Positions 1 through 9,066 of a stretch of DNA of 23,885 nucleotides are shown in pieces. The notes beneath the pieces were generated by a model that worked only from the letters and a program-made list of their open reading frames with translations, did not search any database and was not told where the DNA came from. The stretch is from the NCBI GenBank assembly GCA_934725795.1, contig CAKVCF010000001.1, positions 1 to 23,885 on the forward strand, written 5' to 3'. This DNA comes from an uncultured Clostridia bacterium (GTDB lineage Bacteria > Bacillota > Clostridia > Christensenellales > UBA1242). Position numbers and translations under genes: made by a program. Within the stretch, counting starts at the first letter, position 1. Each line of letters opens with the position of its first letter.

Positions 1-982
1 CAATGGCTATTCAAACGCGGCAATTGATGCTTTAAATCAAGGCGAAAAGTTGCTTTCGTTGTTAAATGATTTTGGTGAAAAATATTCTTCCCTTGCTGAA
101 AGGGTAAAAAGCCTTGCGTTGGAGTTGGAAGATATAAACGAAACTGTGCAAGAGATAAAAGATAACAACATTTTTGACCAAGAACGTTTTGATTATATCG
201 ATAGCAGGCTGGATTATATCAAATCATTGTTCCGCAAATATGGCGGCAATTATGAAAATATGGTTGCATATTTGCACAAAACTGAAGATTCACTTTTCAA
301 TTTAACCAATAGTGCAGAGTTATATGAAAAATTAACCAATCAACGTGCAAAAATTGTGGAAAACTTGATGTTTGAACAAAACAAACTTACCGATTTGCGC
401 AAAAAAACTGCCAAAGTATTGTGCAAAAAGATGGAAGAAGAATTGCATTCGCTTGGCATGCCTAACGCACGCTTAGATATTAAATTTGACCATATACCAG
501 AAGAGTATAGTTCAACAGGTGCTGATAGGGTGGACTTTATGTTCAGTTCTAACTTAGGTTTTGAGCCAAAAGAACTTAACAAAGTTGTTTCAGGCGGTGA
601 AATGAGCCGTGTTATGTTGGCATATAAAATTGTTGTAAGCGAAGTTGACGATATTCAAACTGTTGTGTTTGATGAAATTGATAGTGGTCTTAGCGGCAAC
701 ATTGCTATGGTTGTGGCTGAATATATGGCAAGATTAGCGCAAGTTAAGCAAATAATTGCCGTTTCACACTTGCCGCAAATTTGTGCAATGGCAGACCATA
801 ATCTTAAAGTTGAAAAGCATTCAGCTGACAACACAACAAAAACACAAACCACTCTGCTTTCAGGTGAAGCCTTGTTTGCTGAAATTGCAAGATTGATGGG
901 TGTTGCAAATCACACAAACAACACAGTGGCACAAGAACTTAAGAATAAATGTAATTTATATAAACAAAATTTAACCAAATAA
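1..982 (+). CDS. recN: DNA repair protein RecN, 3' part (5' end outside window)
   Basis: RecN is an SMC-like ATPase that acts early in repair of DNA double-strand breaks in the cytoplasm. The open frame runs from the window edge (codons from base 2) to TAA at 980-982, about 326 residues of a protein usually near 550, so the Walker A half is missing. The first 140 residues look like the helical coiled-coil arm. The ABC signature SGGEMSR is at about 589-609, and the Walker B stretch TVVFDEIDSG with its catalytic Glu is at about 658-690, followed by the switch-like AVSHLPQICAMAD that is characteristic of RecN. The TTG at base 50 lies inside the arm and is not a real start. The gene converges on the ferredoxin gene across a shared terminator. 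The family assignment is secure; what lies upstream is unknown. Confidence 0.96.
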   Translation, partial: NGYSNAAIDALNQGEKLLSLLNDFGEKYSSLAERVKSLALELEDINETVQEIKDNNIFDQERFDYIDSRLDYIKSLFRKYGGNYENMVAYLHKTEDSLFNLTNSAELYEKLTNQRAKIVENLMFEQNKLTDLRKKTAKVLCKKMEEELHSLGMPNARLDIKFDHIPEEYSSTGADRVDFMFSSNLGFEPKELNKVVSGGEMSRVMLAYKIVVSEVDDIQTVVFDEIDSGLSGNIAMVVAEYMARLAQVKQIIAVSHLPQICAMADHNLKVEKHSADNTTKTQTTLLSGEALFAEIARLMGVANHTNNTVAQELKNKCNLYKQNLTK

Positions 983-1078
983 TCTTTATTGTTTTTGCAT
1001 TGATGTTTTGTTTAGCATTTAAGTTTGGCTTGCTGATTAAAAAACGTTAAAATTTAGCAAAAAAAACAAAACAAAAGC

Positions 1079-1112
1079 ATAAAAAAAAGCCTGAATTTTA
1101 GGCCTTTTTTGT
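1079..1112. terminator. Bidirectional rho-independent terminator between recN and ferredoxin
   Basis: An A-run, then a GCCT...AGGC stem with a short loop, then a T-run. It has A-runs and T-runs on both sides, so it can stop recN from the left and the ferredoxin gene from the right. Confidence 0.8.
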
Positions 1113-1136
1113 TTTGCTTTTTCAAGCATATTAAAA

Positions 1137-1319
1137 TTATTTTTTATCTTCTTCTCTGTTGATTTTTATTGCGGACACTGGGCAAAATTGTTCACAACTG
1201 CCACATTTGATACATTTCTTTGGATTGATTTCAGCTTTGCCGTCAACAAATTTGATTGCGTTAACAGGACAAATTGAAATACACGCACCACAGGAAATGC
1301 ATTTTGATTTGTCAACCAT
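1137..1319 (-). CDS. Small 2[4Fe-4S] ferredoxin
   Basis: A 60-residue clostridial-type ferredoxin, a soluble one-electron carrier. It has two CxxCxxCxxxCP motifs: Cys 7, 10, 13 and 17, and Cys 36, 39, 42 and 46, each followed by Pro. Each pattern supplies the ligands for a [4Fe-4S] cluster, and the length fits the family. The ATG at 1319-1317 is preceded by a good AAGGAGA site. A strong promoter lies about 95 bases upstream, so the gene is probably transcribed alone. It is divergent from trxB, with 500 bases between them. The redox partner is not shown by the sequence; a functional link to the neighbouring thioredoxin reductase is possible but unproven. Confidence 0.93.
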   Translation of the reverse strand: MVDKSKCISCGACISICPVNAIKFVDGKAEINPKKCIKCGSCEQFCPVSAIKINREEDKK

Positions 1320-1786
1320 AATATTCTCCTTTAATATATATGCGAATCTTAAATTTTTTGCCTTTAATTGGCTTAAAGCAACTTGTTAAACACCAATTCA
1401 AATTGCTAAAAATATTCTAGCATAAATAGATAAAAATGTCAATATTTTATGTAATTTGTTGACATTTGGTGGAACAAAAGCCGCCAACACAATATCTTGC
1501 GCTGATTTGTTGTGATTTACCTTTTTTAAAGTAAATTTGCGCTTTTGTTTTGCGATTTTTAACAGGTTTTTGTGCTATTTGTTTGTGGCTATTTAATAGA
1601 TTTTTTATCTTTTTATATTATATTTTTTTATGATTTTTTATCAATTTTGTGAATAATTTTTTTAATATTTATTTTTTGATTTTTATGGAATTAAAATTTG
1701 AATTTTTACGTCAATTTTTTACGTTTGTTGTTTTGCGGATTTGTTTGCTTTTTAAAAGAGTTAAATATAAAAATATTTAAAATTAT
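1320..1786. other. Long AT-rich intergenic region between divergent ferredoxin and trxB
   Basis: No convincing gene. Apart from the ferredoxin promoter, it has a T-rich plus strand with a tandem TTTTACGT pair near 1706-1732. A short GC-containing hairpin (GGTGG/CCGCC, about 1468-1486) follows a lone TTGACA at 1459. No -10 box is correctly placed after that TTGACA. Confidence 0.6.
1414..1442 (-). promoter_or_regulatory. Sigma-A-type promoter for the ferredoxin gene
   Basis: Reading the minus strand: a perfect TTGACA (1442-1437), a 17-base spacer, then TAGAAT (1419-1414) with TG one base before it (extended -10). It predicts a leader of roughly 85 bases. Confidence 0.75.
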
Positions 1787-1815
1787 TTGGAAATTTTTAC
1801 ATTTTTGGGTAGAAT
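1787..1815 (+). promoter_or_regulatory. Promoter placing the transcript start at the trxB ATG
   Basis: TTGGAA (1787-1792), a 17-base spacer, then TAGAAT (1810-1815). Six bases separate the -10 box from the ATG at 1822, and there is no Shine-Dalgarno sequence, so the mRNA is predicted to be leaderless. Confidence 0.55.
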
Positions 1816-1821
1816 AAAATT

Positions 1822-2715
1822 ATGAAGTATGATGTGATTATTATTGGTGCTGGCCCTGCAGGGCTTACTGCAGGCATTTTTGCTGCGCGTGCTGGGCTTA
1901 AAACTTTGTGTGTTGAAAAGCTTGGCGCAGGTGGGCAAGCGTCAATTGCTGCTGAAATTTCAAACTACCCTGGATTGGGCAAAATTTCTGGCTTTGATTT
2001 AGGACAAAAAATGGCAGAAGATGCTTTGGCTTGTGGTGTGCAAATTGAATATGAAACTGTGCAAAAGTTAAGCCAAACCAAAACTGGATTTGCAGTTAAA
2101 ACAAAACACAATAATTACACTGCAAAAAAAGTGATTTTGGCATGTGGTGCAAAAGTTAGACATTTAGGCATTGAAACTGAACAAAATTTTGTTGGCCGCG
2201 GCGTTAGTTATTGTGCAAGCTGTGATGGCACGTTTTATAAAAACAAAGTGGTTGCAGTTGTTGGTGGTGGCAACACGGCGATTGGCGATTGCTTATATCT
2301 TTCACGCTTGGCAAAAAAGGTGTATTTAATTCACCGCAGGGATGTTTTTACTGCAAACAAATTAGATTTTGAAAAGGTTAAAGCACTTGAAAATGTTGAG
2401 ATAATCACAAACGCAATAGTTAAAGAATTGCAAGGAGAAAATCAATTGCAAACCATTGTTGTAAATCAAGGCAAAACAACTAAAAAATTAAAAGCAGATG
2501 GGCTTTTTGTTGCAGTTGGCTATGAACCTGATTTATCTTTTGTTGATATAAATATCAAAAAGGACAAATTTGGTTATGTTTTAGTTGACGAAAACAAGCA
2601 AACAAGTGTAAAATATTTGTATGCTTGTGGAGATATAACAAGCAAAAAATTCAAACAAATAATCACAGCGGCAGCGGATGGGGCAATTGCTGGCAATAGC
2701 TGTGTTGGAGAGTAA
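1822..2715 (+). CDS. trxB: Thioredoxin reductase-like flavoprotein
   Basis: TrxB is an FAD enzyme that passes electrons, normally from NADPH, to thioredoxin through a redox-active cysteine pair. This 297-residue protein has the FAD-binding GAGPAG at residues 9-14, the active-site CASC (Cys131, Cys134) followed by DG, a second Rossmann motif VVGGGNTA near 148-155, and a C-terminal ACGDI FAD motif. The NADPH phosphate motif, HRRxxxR in the classic enzyme, reads HRRDVFT at 171-177: the two first arginines are kept and the third is Thr. No ribosome binding site precedes the ATG. The stop overlaps the start of the giant surface protein gene (TAATG). The family is certain. Coenzyme preference is open because of the altered motif. 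Confidence 0.93.
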   Translation: MKYDVIIIGAGPAGLTAGIFAARAGLKTLCVEKLGAGGQASIAAEISNYPGLGKISGFDLGQKMAEDALACGVQIEYETVQKLSQTKTGFAVKTKHNNYTAKKVILACGAKVRHLGIETEQNFVGRGVSYCASCDGTFYKNKVVAVVGGGNTAIGDCLYLSRLAKKVYLIHRRDVFTANKLDFEKVKALENVEIITNAIVKELQGENQLQTIVVNQGKTTKKLKADGLFVAVGYEPDLSFVDINIKKDKFGYVLVDENKQTSVKYLYACGDITSKKFKQIITAAADGAIAGNSCVGE

Positions 2716-5700
2716 TGAAAAAGAAAGCATTTGGGGTTTTATTTAGTTTTGTGGTGGCAGTGTTGTCGCTATGTGTTTGCTTGCCAAAAAATTCAGCAGT
2801 TGCTAATGCGGCTTCGGTTGAAAACAGCAAGCAAGCATATTTTTTAATAGACGATAGCCCTTATGAATCAAATATAGCCGCAGGTTCAGCGTCTGGTTAC
2901 AATGAATATCTGCTTGGCGAAACAAATATAGAACCAATTTCAGCAGAAGCAAATCAAGGTTTTTATGTTGTTGGTTGGCGTGTTGTGTTCAGTCAAGTTG
3001 GTGCAAGCACACCAGTGGTGCGTAAAATTGGCGAAACCGTTGTTGCTGACAATCAATCAGTTTTTGAAACCAACAGCTTTTCAGTTACATATCAAGCAGA
3101 ATCAGGAAGTTTTGATGTTGAATATACAATCAACTATGAAGACATAGACGGCGATGGCAAAACAGAAAAAGCCACAATAACAACTTCACAAATTGTTGAA
3201 AATGTTGTTATCGACCCCGTTTTTGATTATATTTACACAAATGTTGAAATCACTGATTTTGTAGCTTTGCTTGATTTGGCAAGTTATAACAATTTATCAA
3301 TCTCAAGTTCAACAGAACTTTTATATAAAAGCCAAACAACTTTAGTTGATTCAACCAAGTATAGTGATTCAATCCTTTTAAAAGACGGCAAATATTATTA
3401 TTTTGGTGATGTTTACACTGAAGATGGTTTAAGTTTTTACACATTAAACACACGTTCACCAAAAGTTGATGATGGCAAAACCACACAAAAAATTGATTTA
3501 GGTGTTGGACGTTTCCGCTTAAATGAACAAGTTGCGTTTGACTTAGACGTTAAAGTTAGTGAAGATTTAAACCAAAGCAACAACATTGATTTGCAATCGG
3601 TTAAAACAAGTTATGTGGACTATAATGGCACACAAGTTGAAGAATATTTGTCAACAGAAGGCGAACGAACATTTGCTCAAACAAAAGATGAATATAAACG
3701 CACAACAAGTGTGGCTTTTGACTTTAACATGTTTGAAACACAAAATTTAAACATCAATTTAAAGCCAACATATCACAAACTTTATATTGCAACAATTGTG
3801 CCACAGATATCAGGTGCTGATGCAGCAGAAAACAAAAACTTTATTCTTGATGCTTTAAACATACCTTCAAACAACTATTATTCTCAAATTGATGAGGTTA
3901 AATATTTTGTAAAAGACCCTTCAGCAACAGGTTTGTTAGGTTTTAAAGTTACAGCAAATGATATTGTTCAAAATTTAGGCTATAACTATTATCGGTTTGC
4001 AAATATGTCTGCAACTATTTCAACAGCAGCCATAACCAAAAACAATTTAAGCATAACTGGTGAAATTAACCAAGATTTTGACGTGGTTGTAAATTATACA
4101 CCTATCCTTTATAAAGTTGATTTTAAGTTTGCACTTTATGATTCAACAAGCAAATTGATTAGCCATATTTCTGGTCAATTTAATGTGGAAGATTCAATAT
4201 ATCTTGAACGCGGAGCAACAAGCGAAACAATACAAAAAACAGCACTTTCAACTAATATTGGTTACACATTTGTTGGTTTTGTAAATGAAGAAAACACCAC
4301 CAATTTGTTAATCAATGACGGCATCACAATAGGGCAAACCACAACAATAAGCATTGATGAATTGCGCCCTTCAAATAAAACAATTTATATTTTGTTTGTT
4401 GAAACTGAATATAGTTTGAGAATGAACAACTTAAACAACATCAATTTAAATGATGGATTAAACACTGTTTATCCAGTATCAGCAATGAACTTAAACATTG
4501 CACGTGAAGATAATATTATTGCAAGCAGTTTGCAAGGCTTAAAAGCAGCAAATGTTCAATTGACATTTGATAAATTCATCAAACTTGGTGATGTTATAAC
4601 AGTTACAACAAAAGTTAACACTGGTTTTAAAATTTTAGGTTTTGGTTTTGATGCTTCAATCAAACTTTATGACGGCACAACCTTTGAAATTGAAATCACA
4701 CAAGCCTTTTTGCAAGTTTATGACCAAGCAAACACCACCATAATTGATATGTTTGATTTTGAAGATTATGAAACTTACAATTTCACATACACATTGAATG
4801 GTGCGCCAAACGCAAATGGTGAAAACACCTTAATGGCTGATTTAAGCGTTGAATATAATGGAACGACTTATAACAAATCTAACACAACTGAAAATGTAAA
4901 GTATGTTGAAACTGGCACAGATAAAGCGCAATTTATCTTAACAGGTGTTCACCTTTACGATAGAATCAAACTTATTTCAACAGCAAAAAGTTACCTTGGC
5001 GATGATAATACTGAGATTTATTATTTATTCACAAAGTTCACTGAAAATTCAGTTATATTTCCACTTGTTTCAGTAAGCGATGCAAATTCAAGAGCAATGG
5101 TTTACACCGTGCTTAAAAACAATGCAGAAGTAAATGTTTTATATACAATGCCTGGTTTAAGGTTGAGTATTTCAGTTGATGATGCCAACGCTTTTGACCT
5201 TGTTGAAAGTATCACACAGGGCACAACATATTTGCTTGATTTGGATGGCAACACACAAATAACCTTTGATACAAACACTTTAATGGCTAATCAAGAACTT
5301 TCACCTTCAAAAACTTACAAACTTTACATTGGCAACAATTTTGCTTTTGGTTATGAATTGAAAGGGTATGATTTTAATGGAACTGAAAGTTTAACAAAAA
5401 ACACAAATTTTGAATTTACAACAACCACATCAACACAACTTCACACAATTCAAATTTTAACAAACATAACACAATATAAACTCACATTTAATCACACAAA
5501 ATCAATCACGGAAGAGCCGTTTGATACAAGCACTTTAACAATAACAGTTTCAAATTTAACAATTGAATTTGACACACTTAAAGGTTATTATGTTTCACAA
5601 GTTTATTTTAAAAATTTACTTGGCAGTTATCAATACTCAAAGGCTCAGTGCGACAATAGCTTTGCTGAATCAACTTATAGTTACACATTCACAGCAGACG

Positions 5701-8700
5701 AATTGAGCGAACTTATTGTAAATTATTCAACAATCCAAGATGGCGTAACATCACTTGATATGTGGTTTGTTTACACTTTGCACACTTATGAAATAACTGT
5801 TAAATATGGTTTTGTAAACAGCAAAGGCATATATGACCAACGTGTAAGTTATCCAAAAATTACAGCAACAGCTGATGATGAAAAGTTATATTATAGAGAT
5901 TTAGGTGAATCAATAGTATTCTTTAACATTCCTTACGGCACAGAAGTTGTTTTAACGGCAGACTCAGTGTTTGAAGAAGGCATTTCACCTTATGGTTGGG
6001 ATGGCTACAATAAACAACCAGGTTTTAGTTCAAACCGCACTCAATTGTTTATTGAAAAAGAAAGTTTAACATCAAATCAAACTGTTCAATATAAACTCAA
6101 CTATAATTCATACACAATTAAAATTGAAAGATTTAACAATTCACAAGATCCAATTGTACAAATCAAATCACCACTTGATAATAGTTTGGCAGACAAGATT
6201 TCAAGATTTGATAAACTTTCAATTGAAATGAACGCTGATAGGCAAAATGGTTGGCGTTTTGTTAATATGTACTATTACAAAACAACATACCAAGTTTATG
6301 AATATAGTGAAGAAACATTTGCTTCAACAACACTTTATTATATTGACGGGGCAAGATATGTGCTTAACACAGCAGAATATGATGCGAATATCACATATTA
6401 CACAAAAGAAAATGTTAGAGTGGATTATTCCGCGTTTGCTGAATACACTTATAACGAAGCTGATTGGGAACAAACATATTTAAGTTTGTATGTTCTTGAA
6501 GGCAGCGAATATAAACACAACACTTCAACAATCTATGACGCTTCAAAGCAATATTATGTTTATAAAAACACAAGTTATGAAGATAATGAGTTCAACATTG
6601 TAAACTATCTTGCACAAGTTGATGCAAATGGCGTTTATTCAATCACATTCTATTGTGTTTATGATTATATCGACATAACTTTTGATGTCAAAGCAGGCTT
6701 GCTTGGCTATTCAAAAATTTATTACGACAATGCTCAAACAGAAGTTCAACCTATTGATTTTGCAAAAATTTCATTCAGCAAAGTCAGCAACACAAATGTG
6801 GAAACAGTACTTGAAAACGGAACATCTGTTTCAATCAATGACTACTCAATTAAAGTTAAGATTAACCTTAACACTATCGACCTTGACGGCAACACAATTT
6901 CACTTGCTGCGGGTGTGGCGTTAAAACAAGCGTTTGTATGCGATGCAAGCCTTGGTCAACTTACAATAATTGATAACGGAAATGGAATTTATGTTTTAGA
7001 GTTTATGATTGCATCAATGCTTGAAAACAATTGCATTTCACTGAATGATAGTTTCATTGTTTACTTAAATTATCAAGTCCAAAATAAAAATATGGTGTTA
7101 ACAACCAACATCCAAGCTGAAGATTTCTATATGTCTAAATCAGGCGATACGATATTCAGTATGGGCGTGTCCGAAAGTGCTTATGGTTTTGGTCCAAACA
7201 GCAGCAGCTCAAACGGTTCAACAAAAATTTCACTTATCGGCAACGATTCAATAGCATTCTTAAGCAAGGTGCTGGTAACATACATGTTTGTTCCACCATA
7301 TGCTACAAATTATAATCAATATTTTAAAATTTCAGGTTTAACAATTTACAATTTAAATTCATCAACTGACGTGTTTGGATTTATAACTTACACAAAAGGT
7401 GATGTTATCAAAGCTGTTAGTGCAGACGAATTGAGCCGCTACGGCATAACACAATTATCGTTTGAAAATCAAAAGTTTGATTTCCGCTTTGTTAATGATT
7501 TGTATATTGAATTGACAGTTGAACCAATTATAACAATCAATGCAGAAAATAACAGTTTTTCAGTTTATTTTGATTGTGATAATATGGGCAATGGCAACGA
7601 ACAAACTTTAACAGTTGGTCAAACTTCAGCAAGCAACATTGAAATGGCAAAAACCTTGCAAGACTATGTTGTTATAACTTACCACAAAAACATTATACAA
7701 AATGGTGTAAATGCAGGTTATTCAACTGAAAGCACAACACCTGTTGATGCAGGCACATATCTTGTAAAAATTGGATTTGCTGGTTTAGGTGATTGGGCAT
7801 GGCTTTCAAATTTAACTTATAACAAACCAGTGTATTTTATAATCATGCCAAAAGAAATTGAAATCATGGTCCAAGCAGAAAAACCAAAGTATGAAAAAGA
7901 GTATGAAGGCAAAAATGCTTATAATTTCACAAACATTGCATCATTGTTAAATTATATTTATTTGTCGGATGGCAGCAAAACCTATCCATATGCCGAAGCT
8001 AATTCAAATTTAAGCCTTGACATGTCAAAACTTGTTGCAAGAATAAGTTACACAAATAACAACACTCAAGTATATTCAGGCATTGCAACAAAAACTGGCG
8101 AATTGCACAATATTCATCTTACAGGGCTTGTGATTTCAAACACTAATTTCAAGCTCAAAACAGATAATTTATTGTTTGAAAATGTTATAAAAATCAACAA
8201 GAAAGAAATAACATTAGATGGCGTTAAGGTTTATGATAAGGTTGATGATGGCACGGACGCAGCAGAATATCAAGTTGACGCTCAACTTAGATGGATTGGT
8301 ATTTTAGGCAACGATTTGGTTGAATCACCAAACCCTGATAACCTTTCACTTAAGTTTGCAAAAGATGCTAACGGCAATGTTAAAGTTGGCTACAATGTTA
8401 ACGTTGTGATTGATGCCAGCCGCGTGCTTAAAGGTGAAGATGCTGACAACTACACAATCAAGGTTAATGGCACAACAGCAAATGTTTATCCATACAGCTT
8501 AAGCACCACTGTTGAAGGTTTTGGCAAAATCGAAGTGCGCAACGATAAAGGTTTAATAAATCCAATATATGGCACAAAGCATGAGTTGGCAGGTTTGATT
8601 CCTATCGGTGCAGAACTTAAAGTTGAACTTGTGCGTGTTGATACACCTGAATATGTTGCACTTTATCCAAATATCTCAAGATATTTAAACCGCAATCGCA

Positions 8701-9059
8701 ACTATGCAATAGGTTACAAAATCAGTTTTGTAAATAACAATATAACCACAAACTTAAGCAATAAATTGACACTTGTTTTGCCAACAGTTGCAAGGTTAAC
8801 CAACGCTTTAATGTTAAACAGCAACAGTTCAATTCAGTTGGAATATGATAGTGTTGACGGCAATCTGGTAATTGACCTTAGCCAAACAAATTATGAGCCA
8901 TACACATTTGTGCTTGTGCAACAAAGGGTGTTGTTAAAACCATGGCAATTAATTTTGATTATATCTTTGGCAGTGCTTTTGTTAGCAGTTATCATAATTG
9001 TGTTTGTGATTGTGCGCAAACGTAAAAAAGAAAGATATAGTTTGAACGAAAAAATTTAG
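2715..9059 (+). CDS. Giant single-pass surface protein with MBG/YDG-like domains
   Basis: A 2,114-residue predicted cell-surface protein. It opens with a signal peptide (charged MKKK, hydrophobic stretch, ANA cleavage site near residue 33). It ends with a membrane helix at about 2078-2102 and a basic cytoplasmic tail, with no LPXTG motif, so anchoring is probably by this helix. The ectodomain appears to be a chain of divergent beta-rich modules with recurring turns such as GFYVVGW (82), GYTFVGF (516), GFKILGF (637), GYELKGY (879) and GWRFVNM (1179), resembling InlB B-type/Listeria-Bacteroides repeats. An MBG-like domain lies at about 1616-1716, and a YDG-like domain (ITLDGVKVYDK) at about 1826-1925. 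The start overlaps the trxB stop by one base, and GGAG lies just upstream. Adhesion or a wall-spanning structural role is inference; no enzymatic motif was seen. Confidence 0.85.
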   Translation: MKKKAFGVLFSFVVAVLSLCVCLPKNSAVANAASVENSKQAYFLIDDSPYESNIAAGSASGYNEYLLGETNIEPISAEANQGFYVVGWRVVFSQVGASTPVVRKIGETVVADNQSVFETNSFSVTYQAESGSFDVEYTINYEDIDGDGKTEKATITTSQIVENVVIDPVFDYIYTNVEITDFVALLDLASYNNLSISSSTELLYKSQTTLVDSTKYSDSILLKDGKYYYFGDVYTEDGLSFYTLNTRSPKVDDGKTTQKIDLGVGRFRLNEQVAFDLDVKVSEDLNQSNNIDLQSVKTSYVDYNGTQVEEYLSTEGERTFAQTKDEYKRTTSVAFDFNMFETQNLNINLKPTYHKLYIATIVPQISGADAAENKNFILDALNIPSNNYYSQIDEVKYFVKDPSATGLLGFKVTANDIVQNLGYNYYRFANMSATISTAAITKNNLSITGEINQDFDVVVNYTPILYKVDFKFALYDSTSKLISHISGQFNVEDSIYLERGATSETIQKTALSTNIGYTFVGFVNEENTTNLLINDGITIGQTTTISIDELRPSNKTIYILFVETEYSLRMNNLNNINLNDGLNTVYPVSAMNLNIAREDNIIASSLQGLKAANVQLTFDKFIKLGDVITVTTKVNTGFKILGFGFDASIKLYDGTTFEIEITQAFLQVYDQANTTIIDMFDFEDYETYNFTYTLNGAPNANGENTLMADLSVEYNGTTYNKSNTTENVKYVETGTDKAQFILTGVHLYDRIKLISTAKSYLGDDNTEIYYLFTKFTENSVIFPLVSVSDANSRAMVYTVLKNNAEVNVLYTMPGLRLSISVDDANAFDLVESITQGTTYLLDLDGNTQITFDTNTLMANQELSPSKTYKLYIGNNFAFGYELKGYDFNGTESLTKNTNFEFTTTTSTQLHTIQILTNITQYKLTFNHTKSITEEPFDTSTLTITVSNLTIEFDTLKGYYVSQVYFKNLLGSYQYSKAQCDNSFAESTYSYTFTADELSELIVNYSTIQDGVTSLDMWFVYTLHTYEITVKYGFVNSKGIYDQRVSYPKITATADDEKLYYRDLGESIVFFNIPYGTEVVLTADSVFEEGISPYGWDGYNKQPGFSSNRTQLFIEKESLTSNQTVQYKLNYNSYTIKIERFNNSQDPIVQIKSPLDNSLADKISRFDKLSIEMNADRQNGWRFVNMYYYKTTYQVYEYSEETFASTTLYYIDGARYVLNTAEYDANITYYTKENVRVDYSAFAEYTYNEADWEQTYLSLYVLEGSEYKHNTSTIYDASKQYYVYKNTSYEDNEFNIVNYLAQVDANGVYSITFYCVYDYIDITFDVKAGLLGYSKIYYDNAQTEVQPIDFAKISFSKVSNTNVETVLENGTSVSINDYSIKVKINLNTIDLDGNTISLAAGVALKQAFVCDASLGQLTIIDNGNGIYVLEFMIASMLENNCISLNDSFIVYLNYQVQNKNMVLTTNIQAEDFYMSKSGDTIFSMGVSESAYGFGPNSSSSNGSTKISLIGNDSIAFLSKVLVTYMFVPPYATNYNQYFKISGLTIYNLNSSTDVFGFITYTKGDVIKAVSADELSRYGITQLSFENQKFDFRFVNDLYIELTVEPIITINAENNSFSVYFDCDNMGNGNEQTLTVGQTSASNIEMAKTLQDYVVITYHKNIIQNGVNAGYSTESTTPVDAGTYLVKIGFAGLGDWAWLSNLTYNKPVYFIIMPKEIEIMVQAEKPKYEKEYEGKNAYNFTNIASLLNYIYLSDGSKTYPYAEANSNLSLDMSKLVARISYTNNNTQVYSGIATKTGELHNIHLTGLVISNTNFKLKTDNLLFENVIKINKKEITLDGVKVYDKVDDGTDAAEYQVDAQLRWIGILGNDLVESPNPDNLSLKFAKDANGNVKVGYNVNVVIDASRVLKGEDADNYTIKVNGTTANVYPYSLSTTVEGFGKIEVRNDKGLINPIYGTKHELAGLIPIGAELKVELVRVDTPEYVALYPNISRYLNRNRNYAIGYKISFVNNNITTNLSNKLTLVLPTVARLTNALMLNSNSSIQLEYDSVDGNLVIDLSQTNYEPYTFVLVQQRVLLKPWQLILIISLAVLLLAVIIIVFVIVRKRKKERYSLNEKI
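6309..6573 (+). repeat. Degenerate tandem repeat inside the giant surface protein
   Basis: Two related units, residues about 1199-1233 and 1248-1286, share the pattern L-Y-x3-G-x2-Y-x2-N-T-...-Y-D-A-x3-Y-Y. They are visible only at protein level, so the duplication is old. They interrupt one of the beta modules just after GWRFVNM. Confidence 0.65.
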
Positions 9060-9066
9060 GAGAATT

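Noticed and set aside
1459-1487. TTGACA on the plus strand as a far upstream trxB promoter
   Set aside because: No -10 box lies at 16-18 bases, and it is over 330 bases from trxB.
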